From positions 1 through 64,000 of the forward strand of contig JAKSTS010000001.1 of assembly GCA_024402455.1 (NCBI GenBank): a stretch of DNA of 64,000 nt, read 5' to 3'. Within the stretch, counting starts at the first letter, position 1. Every line of letters starts with the position of its first letter. Shown one piece after another: positions 9,216 to 18,121 of the stretch. Under the pieces are notes generated by a model. It was given only the letters and a program-made list of their open reading frames with translations. It had not been told where the DNA came from and ran no database searches. The stretch comes from Treponemataceae bacterium (GTDB lineage: Bacteria; Spirochaetota; Spirochaetia; Treponematales; Treponemataceae). Made by a program: the position numbers and the translations under genes.

Positions 9216-9944
9216 TTATCGTTCTGTTACTGTGCCGCCTGCATGTGCAACAAAAACAGTCGGAATGTTTTTGCAGAAAAAGCCGTTTTCAACAACACCA
9301 ACAATTGTGTTTATTTTTGCTTCCATTTCTGCTGCATCTGGTGCAGTTTTCCACAAAAGGTCAAGAATAAGGTTGCCATTGTCTGTAATTACAGGACCGG
9401 CTTTTTTTACGCCCTGGCGTAGTGTGCATGTTGCACCGAGTTTTTCAAGTTCTCTGATTACAGGCACACGTGCTTCTGCAATGATTTCGACCGGCAGTGC
9501 AAAAACAGTGCCGATTGAAGAAACATCTTTTGACTGGTCTGCAACAATTACAAAACTGTCTGCATTGTATGCAACGATTTTTTCAAGCAGAAGTGCTGCA
9601 CCGCCGCCTTTAATAAGCTGTTTTTTGGGGTTTATTTCATCTGCACCGTCGATTGCAAGATCCAGGTGTCCGCCTATTTCTTTTGCATTCATAGAAAAAA
9701 CCGGAATGCCAAGATTTTCGCATGCAATTGTTGTCTGAAAACTTGTTGCAACTGCGGAAATATTTTTCAAAGTTCCGTCTTTTATGCGTTCTGCCAGACG
9801 TTCAACTGCAGGCATTGCTGTTGAACCTGTTCCAAGTCCGATTTTCATGCCGGAAAAAATACGTTTTTGTTCAATAAGCTGGTCAATTGCAAATTTGCCA
9901 ACTAAAGCCTTTTGTTCACTCTGTGTCAGAGTCTTGTTTGTCAT
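9216..9944 (-). CDS. rpiA: Ribose-5-phosphate isomerase A
   Basis: 242 residues. Family motifs: GLGTGSTA (phosphate-binding loop), ATSFQTTIACENLGIPV, DLAIDGADEINPKKQLIKGGGAALLLEKIVA (catalytic Asp, Glu and Lys of RpiA), and the C-terminal NGFFCKNIPTVFVAHAGG. The enzyme interconverts ribose-5-P and ribulose-5-P in the non-oxidative pentose phosphate pathway. The start at 9944 has GGGAG 6 nt upstream; the longer frame begins with TTG at 9968 and has no such signal. Its start overlaps the last 29 nt of the AroD/AroE-like gene, so translation is probably coupled. Confidence 0.96.
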   Translation of the reverse strand: MTNKTLTQSEQKALVGKFAIDQLIEQKRIFSGMKIGLGTGSTAMPAVERLAERIKDGTLKNISAVATSFQTTIACENLGIPVFSMNAKEIGGHLDLAIDGADEINPKKQLIKGGGAALLLEKIVAYNADSFVIVADQSKDVSSIGTVFALPVEIIAEARVPVIRELEKLGATCTLRQGVKKAGPVITDNGNLILDLLWKTAPDAAEMEAKINTIVGVVENGFFCKNIPTVFVAHAGGTVTER

Positions 9945-11439
9945 AAGGAACTCCCGTAAAAAGCTCAAAATGTGCCTTTGCTTGTCTTTGAATCATGTCA
10001 AAAGAATTTGCCGTGTTGCAGCCTGCCCTTTCGGCACGCACAAGTAATGGATTTTGTTGAGGATTATATGTGCAGTCAAAGACATATTCATTGCCTGTAA
10101 ATTCATAAAATGGAATCGGGTCATAAACAGTGTCGAGACCGCTGAAACGCATGATGTCTGCGTTTTCTGCCTTTGTTTGAATGATTAAATCTGCATAATC
10201 GCTGAGTTTATCTATGGATTCTTCTGTAAGCGAAGAATATTTAAAGCCATACATTTCTGCAATTTTTTTTGCCTGGCTGATAGGATTATTGAAGACGCAG
10301 GCTTTGCCACGCAGAGATTTTACGACAAATCCTGCGGTTCTTGCTTCTGAACCGGCTCCAATGATTGCAACTTTTAAACCGAAAAGATTTTTTCGTCCGA
10401 TGAATTCGCAAAGTGTTTCAGTTAAAGCTTTTACACAAAAGTTATGACCGCTCCACAGGTCATTTTCGCGGACGATGGAATCGCATGTTGATGAATATCC
10501 TGCATTTTCATCAATTGTTGGAACAAAGTCTTTTACAGAATTTTTAAAAGGACTTGTAATGGTTATTGCCTTAACAGAAAGCTCTTCTGCAAATTCAATT
10601 GATTCTTCAATTTTTTGTGCTCTAAGCGGAATGAAAATATTGTTCATGTTGTGAGCTTTGTATGCTTCGTTATGAATTTTGGGACTCAGCGTATGAAGCA
10701 TAGGATAGCCTGTAACTGCAAAAACATTTGTTTTGTCGTCAATTGAATTGAAATTATAAATTTCAGAAAGAGAAATAGGATCAATGCCGCCATGCGGATG
10801 CTGTTCATCTAAAAGCTCGCGCGGCAGCGTATATGTCAAAAGAGAATGAAGTTTTGTAGCAAGAATGCGGCTTGGAAGTGCAAGCTGTCCTCTGACGGCA
10901 ATAATCTGGTCGAATTCTTTAAGCTGCTTTGCCTGATGGAAAAGCTGAGTAATATCAGAAAGATTTCTTGGTTCATATGAAATTTTTGGAATTTCAAAAC
11001 CTGCAACACGCAGTTTATTGATTCTTTGATAGAGATTCCCTATCGGTTCTTCTTTTATATATGAACTTCTTATTATGCGCGTGCCAAATGCAAGTGCTGC
11101 GTCTTGAATGCTTGGAACATTAAAATCCGATTCTATATCAATATAAGCAAAGTTTTTGCGGCTGTCTTGATTTGCAAATGCAATGCCGCGTGCAAAAAGC
11201 ACTGTTCTTGCTGCTTCTCCGTCTGTAAATTTTCCACCGTTTATGGCACGCCGTATGCTCAAAATACATGGAATTTTTGCAAGTTCCGGGAATTTTCTTA
11301 TTTGAAGCCGCTCGTCCGGGTTTAAATAATCTGCGCGAAGTTCTGCTACATCAATCCATTTGCGGTATTTGTCTAGAATCGTCAAATTTTCTGCAAGTGT
11401 TGAACCTGTAAGGCTTAAACAGACTTTTGAGCGCATCAT
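9916..11439 (-). CDS. Fused 3-dehydroquinate dehydratase (type I)-like / shikimate dehydrogenase-like protein
   Basis: 507 residues from ATG 11439 (GGAG 8 nt upstream; the longer frame starts with TTG at 11493). Residues 1-210 match type I dehydroquinase: AELRADYL, FAYIDIESD, the Schiff-base lysine in FEIPKIS (Lys152) and VRGQLALPSRILATKLHSLLTYT. Residues 235-505 match AroE: GYPMLHTLSPKIHNEAY, TSPFKNSV (Lys299), IIGAGSEARTAG and NPLLVRAERAG. Both sites look altered: the dehydroquinase His (SYHDF in E. coli) is Tyr127, and the AroE catalytic Asp (GxNTDxxG) is replaced in GHNFCVKAL. It may be a diverged or inactive homologue, or carry a changed specificity. The fold assignments are firm; the activity is not. 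No aro symbol is given for that reason. Confidence 0.85.
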   Translation of the reverse strand: MMRSKVCLSLTGSTLAENLTILDKYRKWIDVAELRADYLNPDERLQIRKFPELAKIPCILSIRRAINGGKFTDGEAARTVLFARGIAFANQDSRKNFAYIDIESDFNVPSIQDAALAFGTRIIRSSYIKEEPIGNLYQRINKLRVAGFEIPKISYEPRNLSDITQLFHQAKQLKEFDQIIAVRGQLALPSRILATKLHSLLTYTLPRELLDEQHPHGGIDPISLSEIYNFNSIDDKTNVFAVTGYPMLHTLSPKIHNEAYKAHNMNNIFIPLRAQKIEESIEFAEELSVKAITITSPFKNSVKDFVPTIDENAGYSSTCDSIVRENDLWSGHNFCVKALTETLCEFIGRKNLFGLKVAIIGAGSEARTAGFVVKSLRGKACVFNNPISQAKKIAEMYGFKYSSLTEESIDKLSDYADLIIQTKAENADIMRFSGLDTVYDPIPFYEFTGNEYVFDCTYNPQQNPLLVRAERAGCNTANSFDMIQRQAKAHFELFTGVPYDKQDSDTE

Positions 11440-11577
11440 AAACTTTGCTCCATAAAATAAAAAATGAACCGTCTGCAAATTTCTATATTGCAAACGGTTT
11501 TACTGGAATTTTTCGTCTTAATGTATAAAGGCCAGGGAAAAAATTTATTGCCTTTGCCTTAAAACATTTTTCAAAGT

Positions 11578-11604
11578 CTGCCCGAAAACTGCTGTTCCGG
11601 GCAG
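11578..11604. terminator. GC-rich hairpin after the PASTA-protein gene
   Basis: CTGCCCG (11578-11584) pairs with CGGGCAG (11598-11604). It sits just past the stop of the minus-strand gene at 11615. The U-run (TTTTT) is on the plus-strand side, so minus-strand termination would be weak. Confidence 0.45.
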
Positions 11605-11614
11605 TTTTTGGTTT

Positions 11615-12646
11615 TTAGTCTTCTTTTGCACGAACTGTAATCTGTGCAATTTCTTTGCCTTCAACATAAAGAATAAGCACAGTATTTTTTGAAACGGCAT
11701 ATGGAATCGTCAAATTGCCGCCCATATGTGTAAATTTTACGATTGAAGATGCATTTCCACCAGAAGGCGGCAGAGCCATCAGTTCCATTTTTAATGGGTA
11801 TGCATATTCCGGAAGTGTCTGCTTGAATATGCCGTAAACTGTTGAACCTAAACCTTTTGAAGCAGGAAATCCGATGACGGCTTCTACACGGCTGTTTTTT
11901 GCAAGGACTTCACCTGCAATTGGCATTTGAGAAATAACCTGCGGTTCATTTCCTTCTGCTTCGCCTGCTGAAAAGTCAAAAATCAGGCTGGTTGAAGCCA
12001 TTTTGCTGTAAATGTCGCGAAGTGAAAGCGAAACAATGTTTGGAACTTCTATTTTTGAATTTTCAGGACCGCGGCTGACTACAAGCTTGAGTGTAATCGG
12101 GTCTGTAATGCTTGTGCCTGCCGGAGGATTTTGAGAAAGAACAGTGCCTGCTTCTGCGGAATTATATTCATAAAGCGGTTCTGACAAAGTGATGAGCGGT
12201 TTTGACATTGCCGTAAAAAGTGTTTTCAAATGACTTTTTACGTCATCAACATTCCAGCCTTTAAAATCTTCAACTTTATCAACTACAGTGCCGCGGCTGA
12301 CAGTAAGATTAATGCGCTTGCCGGCTTTTACGATTGAACCGGCGATTGGGGTCTGGTCTAAAATCATGCCTTTATCGTCAGGGTTGTCTGAATATCGAAG
12401 AATAATTTTTGGATAAAGCTCTTTTACCTGCATTTCAAGCAATGCTTCGTTAAGGTCTTTGCCGACAACCTGCGGAACCATAACTTCTTCTTCGCCTTTT
12501 ACAGATGCAAAGAAAACTGCAACGCAGATAAGTCCCATGAAAACAATTACAAGAACTGCATAAAGAAAAAAAGCAGGTCCGCTTTGCTGCATTTTTTCTG
12601 CTGCATCAGAAATACTGATGCCAAAAAATGATTTTTTGTTTTTCAT
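11615..12646 (-). CDS. Membrane-anchored PASTA-domain protein
   Basis: 343 residues from ATG 12646 (AAGGAT 4 nt upstream). A short cytoplasmic tail is followed by one transmembrane helix (about 25-47) and three PASTA repeats outside the membrane: 53-118 (MVPQVVGKDLNEALLEM ... TVSRG), about 120-192 and about 196-262 (VPNIVSLSLRDIYSKM), then a C-terminal region of about 80 residues. PASTA domains bind peptidoglycan fragments in kinases and penicillin-binding proteins; no kinase or transpeptidase domain is present, so this is a stand-alone PASTA protein. It follows def-fmt on the same strand, an order I associate with spirochaetes, and lies 155 nt beyond fmt. Probably a cell-wall sensor or scaffold (inference). 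Confidence 0.88.
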   Translation of the reverse strand: MKNKKSFFGISISDAAEKMQQSGPAFFLYAVLVIVFMGLICVAVFFASVKGEEEVMVPQVVGKDLNEALLEMQVKELYPKIILRYSDNPDDKGMILDQTPIAGSIVKAGKRINLTVSRGTVVDKVEDFKGWNVDDVKSHLKTLFTAMSKPLITLSEPLYEYNSAEAGTVLSQNPPAGTSITDPITLKLVVSRGPENSKIEVPNIVSLSLRDIYSKMASTSLIFDFSAGEAEGNEPQVISQMPIAGEVLAKNSRVEAVIGFPASKGLGSTVYGIFKQTLPEYAYPLKMELMALPPSGGNASSIVKFTHMGGNLTIPYAVSKNTVLILYVEGKEIAQITVRAKED

Positions 12647-12801
12647 ATTTATCCTTATAAAACGTTGCTTAAAACTGTTCTGCAAATGCTTTTTGTTCTT
12701 TGCAACGCAAGCTTTATAAAATGAATAACCGCATTCTGCTGTGTTATTCTAATTTGTGGTTTCATTATCTCCAAGCATATTTTAGAGACAGATTTTTATG
12801 T

Positions 12802-13785
12802 TCAATTTTGGTTTTGACCGCAGACCGAACCAATAAAATTGCGGGCGCCGTTCATGAAATCTTTCCAGTTCATTGCTTTTTTGGCCTGCCACTGCAGATT
12901 CTGCACCACAAGTACACCGTTTCCTGTTTTAAAAAAGATTCCGTCTTTTTTATTTGAGTCCAGGACTGTTCCCGGTGCTTTGTCTTCAAAAACCAAATCC
13001 CCATTATAAACCGAAGCTCTGTGAATTATAAGCGGTGTTCCGTTTGCTGTTGTGCATGCACCGGGCCATGGTTCAAAAGCCCTGATTTTTGCACATATAT
13101 CTTCAGCTGAGTCATTCCAGTTTATGGCAGAATCTTCTTTTTTGAGCATGCCGAAATATGTTGCATTCTCTTCTTTCTGCACTGTTTCTTCTGCTGTGTC
13201 GTTTTCAAGTTTATCAAGTACGTCAAGGAAAAGACCGCCGCCTTCTTTAGACGCTCTTTCCAAGATGTCGTCTGCATATTCTGTGCCGTTTAATGCAAAA
13301 CGTGTCTGAAGCAGTATGTTTCCGCTGTCCATTTGGGGTGCAAGACGCTGCACAGTAAAACCTGTTTCTTTGTCTTTATGCAGAATTGCAGCAGGCACAG
13401 GTGCACAGCCCCTGTAAAGCGGCAGCAAAGACGGATGAAGGTTAATTCCACCCATTGGAAACAGAGCCATAAATTCGGGTTTGAAAATCTTGCCGTAAGC
13501 AAAACAGACAAGAATATCCGGTTTTAATTCCTGAACGGCTGAAATGATTTCAGAAAGTTTTTGAGGCTCAAACAATGGAATTGCAGTCTGTCCGTTCTGA
13601 ATCCGTTCCTGGTTGATTGAATTTAATGCCTGTGCAACAGGTGTGCTTACAAGTTCTTTGCCGCGTTTTTGAGCAGCAGGCGGGTTTGTTATAACACCGA
13701 CAACCTGATGTTTCTGGCTGTGAGCAAGTTCAATTAATGGAGTTGCTGCAATTGCAGGGCTGCCTGCATAAATAATCTTAAGCAT
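12802..13785 (-). CDS. fmt: Methionyl-tRNA formyltransferase
   Basis: 327 residues from ATG 13785, which overlaps the end of def by 8 nt. The open frame continues 45 codons further upstream, but that part only mirrors def. Motifs: IIYAGSPAIAATPL at the N-terminus, GVITNPPAAQKRGKEL, the 10-formyl-THF-binding segment INLHPSLLPLYRGCAPVPAA, the catalytic Asp region MDSGNIL and a C-terminal tRNA-binding OB fold. It formylates initiator Met-tRNA using 10-formyltetrahydrofolate. The def-fmt overlap suggests translational coupling and joint regulation of formylation and deformylation. Confidence 0.96.
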   Translation of the reverse strand: MLKIIYAGSPAIAATPLIELAHSQKHQVVGVITNPPAAQKRGKELVSTPVAQALNSINQERIQNGQTAIPLFEPQKLSEIISAVQELKPDILVCFAYGKIFKPEFMALFPMGGINLHPSLLPLYRGCAPVPAAILHKDKETGFTVQRLAPQMDSGNILLQTRFALNGTEYADDILERASKEGGGLFLDVLDKLENDTAEETVQKEENATYFGMLKKEDSAINWNDSAEDICAKIRAFEPWPGACTTANGTPLIIHRASVYNGDLVFEDKAPGTVLDSNKKDGIFFKTGNGVLVVQNLQWQAKKAMNWKDFMNGARNFIGSVCGQNQN

Positions 13786-14350
13786 TCGGCGATGCTCCGC
13801 CTTTTTTTGCAAGTTTTGCCTGAAGCTTTGCCTGTTTTGCTTTTTTTTGTGCAAGTTTTGCTTCTCGGCGCTGAGCGCGCTTTGCAAACTGTTCTTCAAC
13901 TTTCTTTTTAAAGTTGGCATCGCCTTTGTCTATATAAAGAATGCCGTCAAGGTGATCATTTTCATGCTGAATAATGCGTGCCAGAAGGCCTTCTGCTTCA
14001 AGAACAAATTTCTTGCCGAATTCATTCTGTGCTTGAACAGTAACTTTTTCAGGGCGCATGATTTTTTCATAAGTTTTTGGAATACTCAAGCATCCTTCTT
14101 CGTAAGGAACAAGCTCAGGAGACGTTGCAATAATCTGAGGATTTATAAAAACACGGCGGACATCATCATCTGCAATTAAAACAAAAAGCCGTATTGATCT
14201 GCCGACTTGAGGACCTGCAAGTCCGACACCATCGGCTGCAATCATCGTTTCAAACATTTCGTTGACAAGAGTGCGCAAATCATCTGTAAATTCTGTTACT
14301 GGTTCTGCTTTCTGGCGAAGAACCGGGTCGCCCAACTGAACTACTTCCAT
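13778..14350 (-). CDS. def: Peptide deformylase with Lys/Ala-rich tail
   Basis: 190 residues from ATG 14350. All three motifs are present: GVGLAGPQVG, EGCLSIP and QHENDHLDG (metal ligands Cys and two His, catalytic Glu). It removes the N-formyl group from nascent proteins. The C-terminus (about 155-190) carries a basic tail (KKVEEQFAKRAQRREAKLAQ and onward) longer than in E. coli Def; it might bind the ribosome (inference). The open frame extends to a TTG at 14386, but that region is the promoter. No Shine-Dalgarno is seen; a -10-like box ends 7-9 nt before the ATG, suggesting a leaderless mRNA. Confidence 0.96.
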   Translation of the reverse strand: MEVVQLGDPVLRQKAEPVTEFTDDLRTLVNEMFETMIAADGVGLAGPQVGRSIRLFVLIADDDVRRVFINPQIIATSPELVPYEEGCLSIPKTYEKIMRPEKVTVQAQNEFGKKFVLEAEGLLARIIQHENDHLDGILYIDKGDANFKKKVEEQFAKRAQRREAKLAQKKAKQAKLQAKLAKKGGASPNA

Positions 14351-14357
14351 GTGTTTT

Positions 14358-14386
14358 ATAGTATACAAAGCTTTGACTTGCGTCAA
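14358..14386 (-). promoter_or_regulatory. Putative leaderless promoter of def-fmt
   Basis: On the minus strand TTGACG (14381-14386) then either TACTAT (14358-14363; spacer 17, 7 nt to the ATG) or TATACT (14360-14365; spacer 15, 9 nt to the ATG). Confidence 0.55.
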
Positions 14387-14502
14387 TCTTACAAACTTTT
14401 CTAATAGAAATAAAAACAGAATTTATAAGCAGCCAGAATCTTTAAAGGCTGTCATTTGCGGCAAAGCTGCTTCTCTAGAAATATTCAGCTGTTTTTAGTA
14501 AA

Positions 14503-14895
14503 ATGTTCCGAAACGTTTTTATGAAAAGCAGATTTTCAAATATTTTTGTATTTTTACTTTTTCTCTTTGTTTTCAGTCAGTTTTCAGCCGGCATAAAAAA
14601 TTGTCAGAAAGACTTTTATCTTAACGGTGAAATCCGCTCTGTAATTCAGGCAAACAGCCATGTTCAGGATTTTTATGTTCAAAAGCAGACTGAATATTCA
14701 AATTTGATAAAAAGCGTAAATATTGAAAGTAAAAATAAAAACTTTGAAAATAGCATTTCAAGGCAGTTTTTAAGCTGCACAAAATCAAGGCTCCTTACAT
14801 TTGTTTACAGTTCATATGAAAATGCACATTTTATGCGACTAAAATGTCTTTCAAAATTTAAAAAGGCTGTAATAAAACTTCAAACTTTCATTTAG
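14503..14895 (+). CDS. Possible small secreted protein
   Basis: 130 residues. The N-terminus looks like a signal peptide (MKSRFSNIFVFLLFLFVFSQ from the second Met at 14521, cleavage near FSAG); the rest is basic and Ser/Lys/Asn-rich with four cysteines. No family was recognised and no Shine-Dalgarno or clear promoter precedes either Met, so the start (14503 or 14521) and even the coding nature are uncertain. It is isolated, divergent from def and followed by a GC-rich stem (14917-14949). It could be a degraded gene. Confidence 0.4.
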   Translation: MFRNVFMKSRFSNIFVFLLFLFVFSQFSAGIKNCQKDFYLNGEIRSVIQANSHVQDFYVQKQTEYSNLIKSVNIESKNKNFENSISRQFLSCTKSRLLTFVYSSYENAHFMRLKCLSKFKKAVIKLQTFI

Positions 14896-15104
14896 ATATT
14901 TTCATTTATCAAACCTGCTGCCGGTTTTCTGTAATCTGCCGCCGGCAGCCGAATCAACTTTAAATCATATTTTGCATTCTCGATTTTTCAAAAGCTTTTA
15001 CGCAGCGTGTTTGTCTGTGTCTTTTGGCGTGTTCAAAATCTTGTTTTTGAGAATGTGTTCTGTCTTGCAAAAGTCAGTTTTTAAAATTTTTTATGGAGAA
15101 ATAA

Positions 15105-15179
15105 ATGAGTTTACCTTTAGTAATCAGTTTTGTAGTTTTTTGCGCAATTGTTGCTGTCTGTGCTTATTTCGGGAGCTAG
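15105..15179 (+). CDS. Small single-span membrane protein (24 residues)
   Basis: ATG at 15105 preceded by GGAG at 7 nt, ending at TAG 15177-15179. The product starts MSLPLVISFVVFCAIVAVCA and is almost wholly hydrophobic, with a short polar end (YFGS): one transmembrane helix. A terminator hairpin follows 44 nt later, so the ORF has its own ribosome binding site and transcript end. Small single-span proteins of this size usually modulate membrane complexes, but nothing identifies a partner. Upstream 200 nt hold no gene, so it is probably monocistronic. Confidence 0.6.
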   Translation: MSLPLVISFVVFCAIVAVCAYFGS

Positions 15180-15222
15180 TGACCTGCATTCATTTGTGAA
15201 AATTTATTTTCAATGATTAATT

Positions 15223-15260
15223 AACACCCTGGTGCAATGTGCCCGGGGTGTTTGTTCTTT
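15223..15260 (+). terminator. Terminator after the 24-residue membrane protein
   Basis: AACACCC (15223-15229) with GG, paired with CCCGGGGTGTT (15242-15252), followed by TTTGTTCTTT. Confidence 0.75.
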
Positions 15261-15367
15261 AAAAGCCTGAAATTCGAGTTAAAAAGCATTGCAGTCAGGT
15301 CTGTATCTTTCATTTTAATGCAGTGCGTTATGTTTTTTGAAAGCAGGCGCTGAACTTTCTGTGTGAA

Positions 15368-15415
15368 TAAAAAAACAGCGGTTTAATTCGTTGTGCCGCA
15401 ATAAATTAAACCGCT
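15368..15415 (-). terminator. Terminator after the DUF4954 gene
   Basis: CAGCGGTTTAATT (15375-15387) and AATTAAACCGCTG (15403-15415) form a perfect 13-bp stem; on the minus strand it is followed by seven U (A-run at 15368-15374). Confidence 0.9.
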
Positions 15416-15446
15416 GCAGTTAGTTTCGGAAAAGTTCCTGAAAATT

Positions 15447-17657
15447 TCAATTTTTAGAACTGCCGTTGTGTTTGTCAATCAGTGCAAGAAAATCTGCTGC
15501 ATCTTGTTTTGCTGTTTTGATAAAGCTGTTGTCTTCAACTTTGCCAAGAACTGCAAAGCGTTCTTTCTGGTTTCTGTAAGTGCATGCTCTGAAAATATTT
15601 GTATAATCTTTAAGCTTGGTTTTGTATACCTGTTCTTCAATATACGCACTTATTGTCCGTGCTTCGCTGCATGCAAGGTTCCAGACGTTTGCATTTAAAT
15701 CGCTGTAAACAAATTTTAAGATTTCAAGTGCTGCAAGTGATGCATCTTCTTTATAGCTTTTCCATGCTTCATCATATGCATCATGCAGTTCCGTCCAGTT
15801 TTTAAATGTACCGAGGACCAGTTCCTGCCTGATTTGTTCAAAGCGTTTTTCTGGAATAAGCTGGCCGCCAAGGTTTATCCAGTTTAAATCTTTGCGTGTC
15901 GTTTTTGTTTTGCATATGGTTTCAAAATCTGTTCCGGTTTCTTCAAAATATGCTGTCAGTGTTTTTACTGCAAACATAATAAGCATTTGTCTGTATGCGT
16001 TATAGGCCTCGGCTGTTTTTATGATATGGACCGCACGTTTAGAGCGTTCCATATTTTCGCCCGTTATCGTAAGTTTCTGTACGACTTCCTGTTTATTCTT
16101 AAGATAGCTTCTGCCTCGTGCCGCAATCTTTTCCACATCTTCAGGCATATTTTCTCCAAGATTCCGGTAAACGGCTTTGCCTGTCCATTCTTCAAGAAGC
16201 TGCATTGCTTTTATGATTTCCTGTGTTGTGTCTGGTGCAAGATAATCAGACACAATGTGCTGAACTTTGTATACGCGTTTATCTCTTGTCTTGTATTTCC
16301 AGCTGTTGCGTTCAAGCGCATACATGTTATACATCCAGTAATAAGCCGGCATAACTTCAATATGATTTGCCTGTGGATTTTCAATTACCATTGAAAAAGG
16401 CAGCGGAATATTCAGCTCGTTAGGATAATTGCCTTTTGTAATAAGCGTGTAGCTTGCAAAACGGCTGTTATGTTTTAATGTGCTCGAAAGACCAGGCCAG
16501 AAACCGCGGCCGGCAATAATTTCGCCGTCGTTGCCACGGCTGTTATGGTTTGAACCGACTGTTGCACCTGCCGCCATGTTTGATTGACCCATAATTAACG
16601 ACGCAATCAAAAATGAGTTGTTGTGGTGCTGTTCATGTCCAGGGAAAACAAGATTGTTTAAAACTTCGCAGCATGAAATTGTTGAATTGTCGCCAAGAAT
16701 TGAATGTATGAGTCGTGCACCGTATTTTAAGTTTGAATTGTTGCACATTACAAAACGCACGGCTTTGCAGCCATAGAAAATCCGGCAGCCATAGCCGATT
16801 ATTCCGTTTACAAGTTCAACGCCTTCGCCAATCTGTGTATCGCTTTTTTCGTCAGATTTTATCGTAAGATTTTTTAACTTGTTTGCGCCTTTTATGTATG
16901 CGCTTTCTCCAATGCAGACATCTTTTATGATGTGGCAGCTTTTTATTACAGTGTTGCTGCCGACTGTACTGTAAAAGCCTCTCCGAAGGTCATAAGTTTT
17001 GTTTGTCAGGTCAAAAAGAGCCTGCATTAATGCTTTGTCATCACGATAGATTGTCCAGATATATGCATCTGCACAAATCATGTCGCTGAACGGCAGCACT
17101 TCCCTTCCGCCTGCTTCGTTCAAAGGCTGAATCCAGACACGGACAGATTCATCTTCGTCTTGTTTTATGATTCCGTTTCCGAATTTTGAATGGTTTGTCG
17201 TATCCATTTCGTCAATACGGTGAAGAATGACATTGTTTCCGATTACATAATGAGAAACATAGCTGCAGTTGTGTACTGCACAGTGGTTTCCAATGTCGCA
17301 CGAAATTATGCAGCTGTTACTGATTCCTTCGTGTACAGTAAAGTCATGGTAGCGTAAAAGACCAGAACCTGTGTCACCGATGCGGACAAGCCCGAAAAAT
17401 GAATTGTTTTTTATGGAAGCAGGTTCAAAAATGTCTGTAACAAGCACTTTGCTCCAGTCAGAAGAAGTATTGCCGTTTGCTTCAAGAAGTTTTATCTGTT
17501 CTTTTGAAAGCGAATGATATTTGTCAATTGAACAGCCCGAAACATTTTTTGTCTGTTCGTTTCGAAGATAATATTCATCTTTGCCATGAGGAATGTATTT
17601 TTCTGTTATAAACTGGTAACCATAATCTTTTGATTCTGAAATGTAATTTACGCTCAT
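15447..17657 (-). CDS. DUF4954-type left-handed beta-helix (hexapeptide repeat) protein
   Basis: 736 residues from the ATG at 17657. Residues about 85-400 have many hexapeptide-like turns (for example CIISCDIGNHCAVHNCSYV, VIGNNVILH, SCHIIKDVCIGESAYIKG, LIMGQSNMAAGATVGSNHNS), as in left-handed beta-helix acyl- and nucleotidyltransferases. The C-terminal 300 residues are helical. The architecture matches a DUF4954 family known from Bacteroidetes and Treponema; the enzymatic role is unknown, with a sugar-nucleotide or acyl transferase likely by fold. The longest frame starts with TTG (17729); Met at 17669 and 17657 are alternatives. I prefer 17657 because a TATGCT box ends 7 nt upstream. No Shine-Dalgarno is present at any of these. 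Confidence 0.82.
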   Translation of the reverse strand: MSVNYISESKDYGYQFITEKYIPHGKDEYYLRNEQTKNVSGCSIDKYHSLSKEQIKLLEANGNTSSDWSKVLVTDIFEPASIKNNSFFGLVRIGDTGSGLLRYHDFTVHEGISNSCIISCDIGNHCAVHNCSYVSHYVIGNNVILHRIDEMDTTNHSKFGNGIIKQDEDESVRVWIQPLNEAGGREVLPFSDMICADAYIWTIYRDDKALMQALFDLTNKTYDLRRGFYSTVGSNTVIKSCHIIKDVCIGESAYIKGANKLKNLTIKSDEKSDTQIGEGVELVNGIIGYGCRIFYGCKAVRFVMCNNSNLKYGARLIHSILGDNSTISCCEVLNNLVFPGHEQHHNNSFLIASLIMGQSNMAAGATVGSNHNSRGNDGEIIAGRGFWPGLSSTLKHNSRFASYTLITKGNYPNELNIPLPFSMVIENPQANHIEVMPAYYWMYNMYALERNSWKYKTRDKRVYKVQHIVSDYLAPDTTQEIIKAMQLLEEWTGKAVYRNLGENMPEDVEKIAARGRSYLKNKQEVVQKLTITGENMERSKRAVHIIKTAEAYNAYRQMLIMFAVKTLTAYFEETGTDFETICKTKTTRKDLNWINLGGQLIPEKRFEQIRQELVLGTFKNWTELHDAYDEAWKSYKEDASLAALEILKFVYSDLNANVWNLACSEARTISAYIEEQVYKTKLKDYTNIFRACTYRNQKERFAVLGKVEDNSFIKTAKQDAADFLALIDKHNGSSKN

Positions 17658-18121
17658 ATATTGAAGCATAAAGATTTTTGCCGTTTCTGAATAGTGGTAA
17701 ACCAAAATATATTTCTGGATAAAATTCAAAATAAAGCTTGTTTTGAAAATTATGATTTTGCAGTTTCAGGCTCTGTCTTGAAGCAAAAAGAATGAAAAAC
17801 AGTAATTTTTTGCAGGAATTTTTCTGTCTGGTTTATAAATTCGAAGCTGGTTTTTAAAGAGAAAAAGCATGTTTCATGTCAGAATCTGCATGAAATTTAG
17901 TTTTAACATGGAAAAATATGTTAGATATAAAAGCTGAAAAATATCTTTTAAAAAGCACTTTTTTGAAGATTTTTAAAATAGTTTTATATTGTAATTCTTT
18001 AAAATACAAATGTTTAATATGGTGCATTTTCAGCGTTGGTTTTAAGGTTAAACCTTTTTGGCTTCATTTTTTATGTTGATTCAGCACTTGACAAAATTAA
18101 AAGAAAATACGATGTATAGAT
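17658..18121. other. AT-rich divergent intergenic region
   Basis: About 460 nt between divergent genes; its left 70 nt could be coding if the DUF4954 gene starts at TTG 17729. It includes a perfect TTGACA at 18088-18093 facing the hypothetical gene at 18122, but no -10 box at a standard spacing (TATAGA lies 21 nt away, TACGAT 14 nt). No other gene or RNA is recognisable. Confidence 0.5.

Larger units (their letters stand above)
14896..15446. other. Sparse region with a small gene and two terminators
   Basis: Holds a GC-rich stem GCTGCCGG/CCGGCAGC (14917-14924/14942-14949), the 24-codon small gene at 15105-15179, its terminator at 15223-15260, and the terminator of the DUF4954 gene at 15368-15415. 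Nothing else is supportable. Confidence 0.6.

Noticed and set aside
9199..9738. 179-codon plus-strand frame over rpiA
   Set aside because: Opposite-strand shadow of rpiA; Ser-rich translation with no domain.
13786..13920. Longer fmt start (45 additional codons)
   Set aside because: These codons are the def C-terminal tail read in another frame; Fmt proteins begin near LKIIYAGSP.
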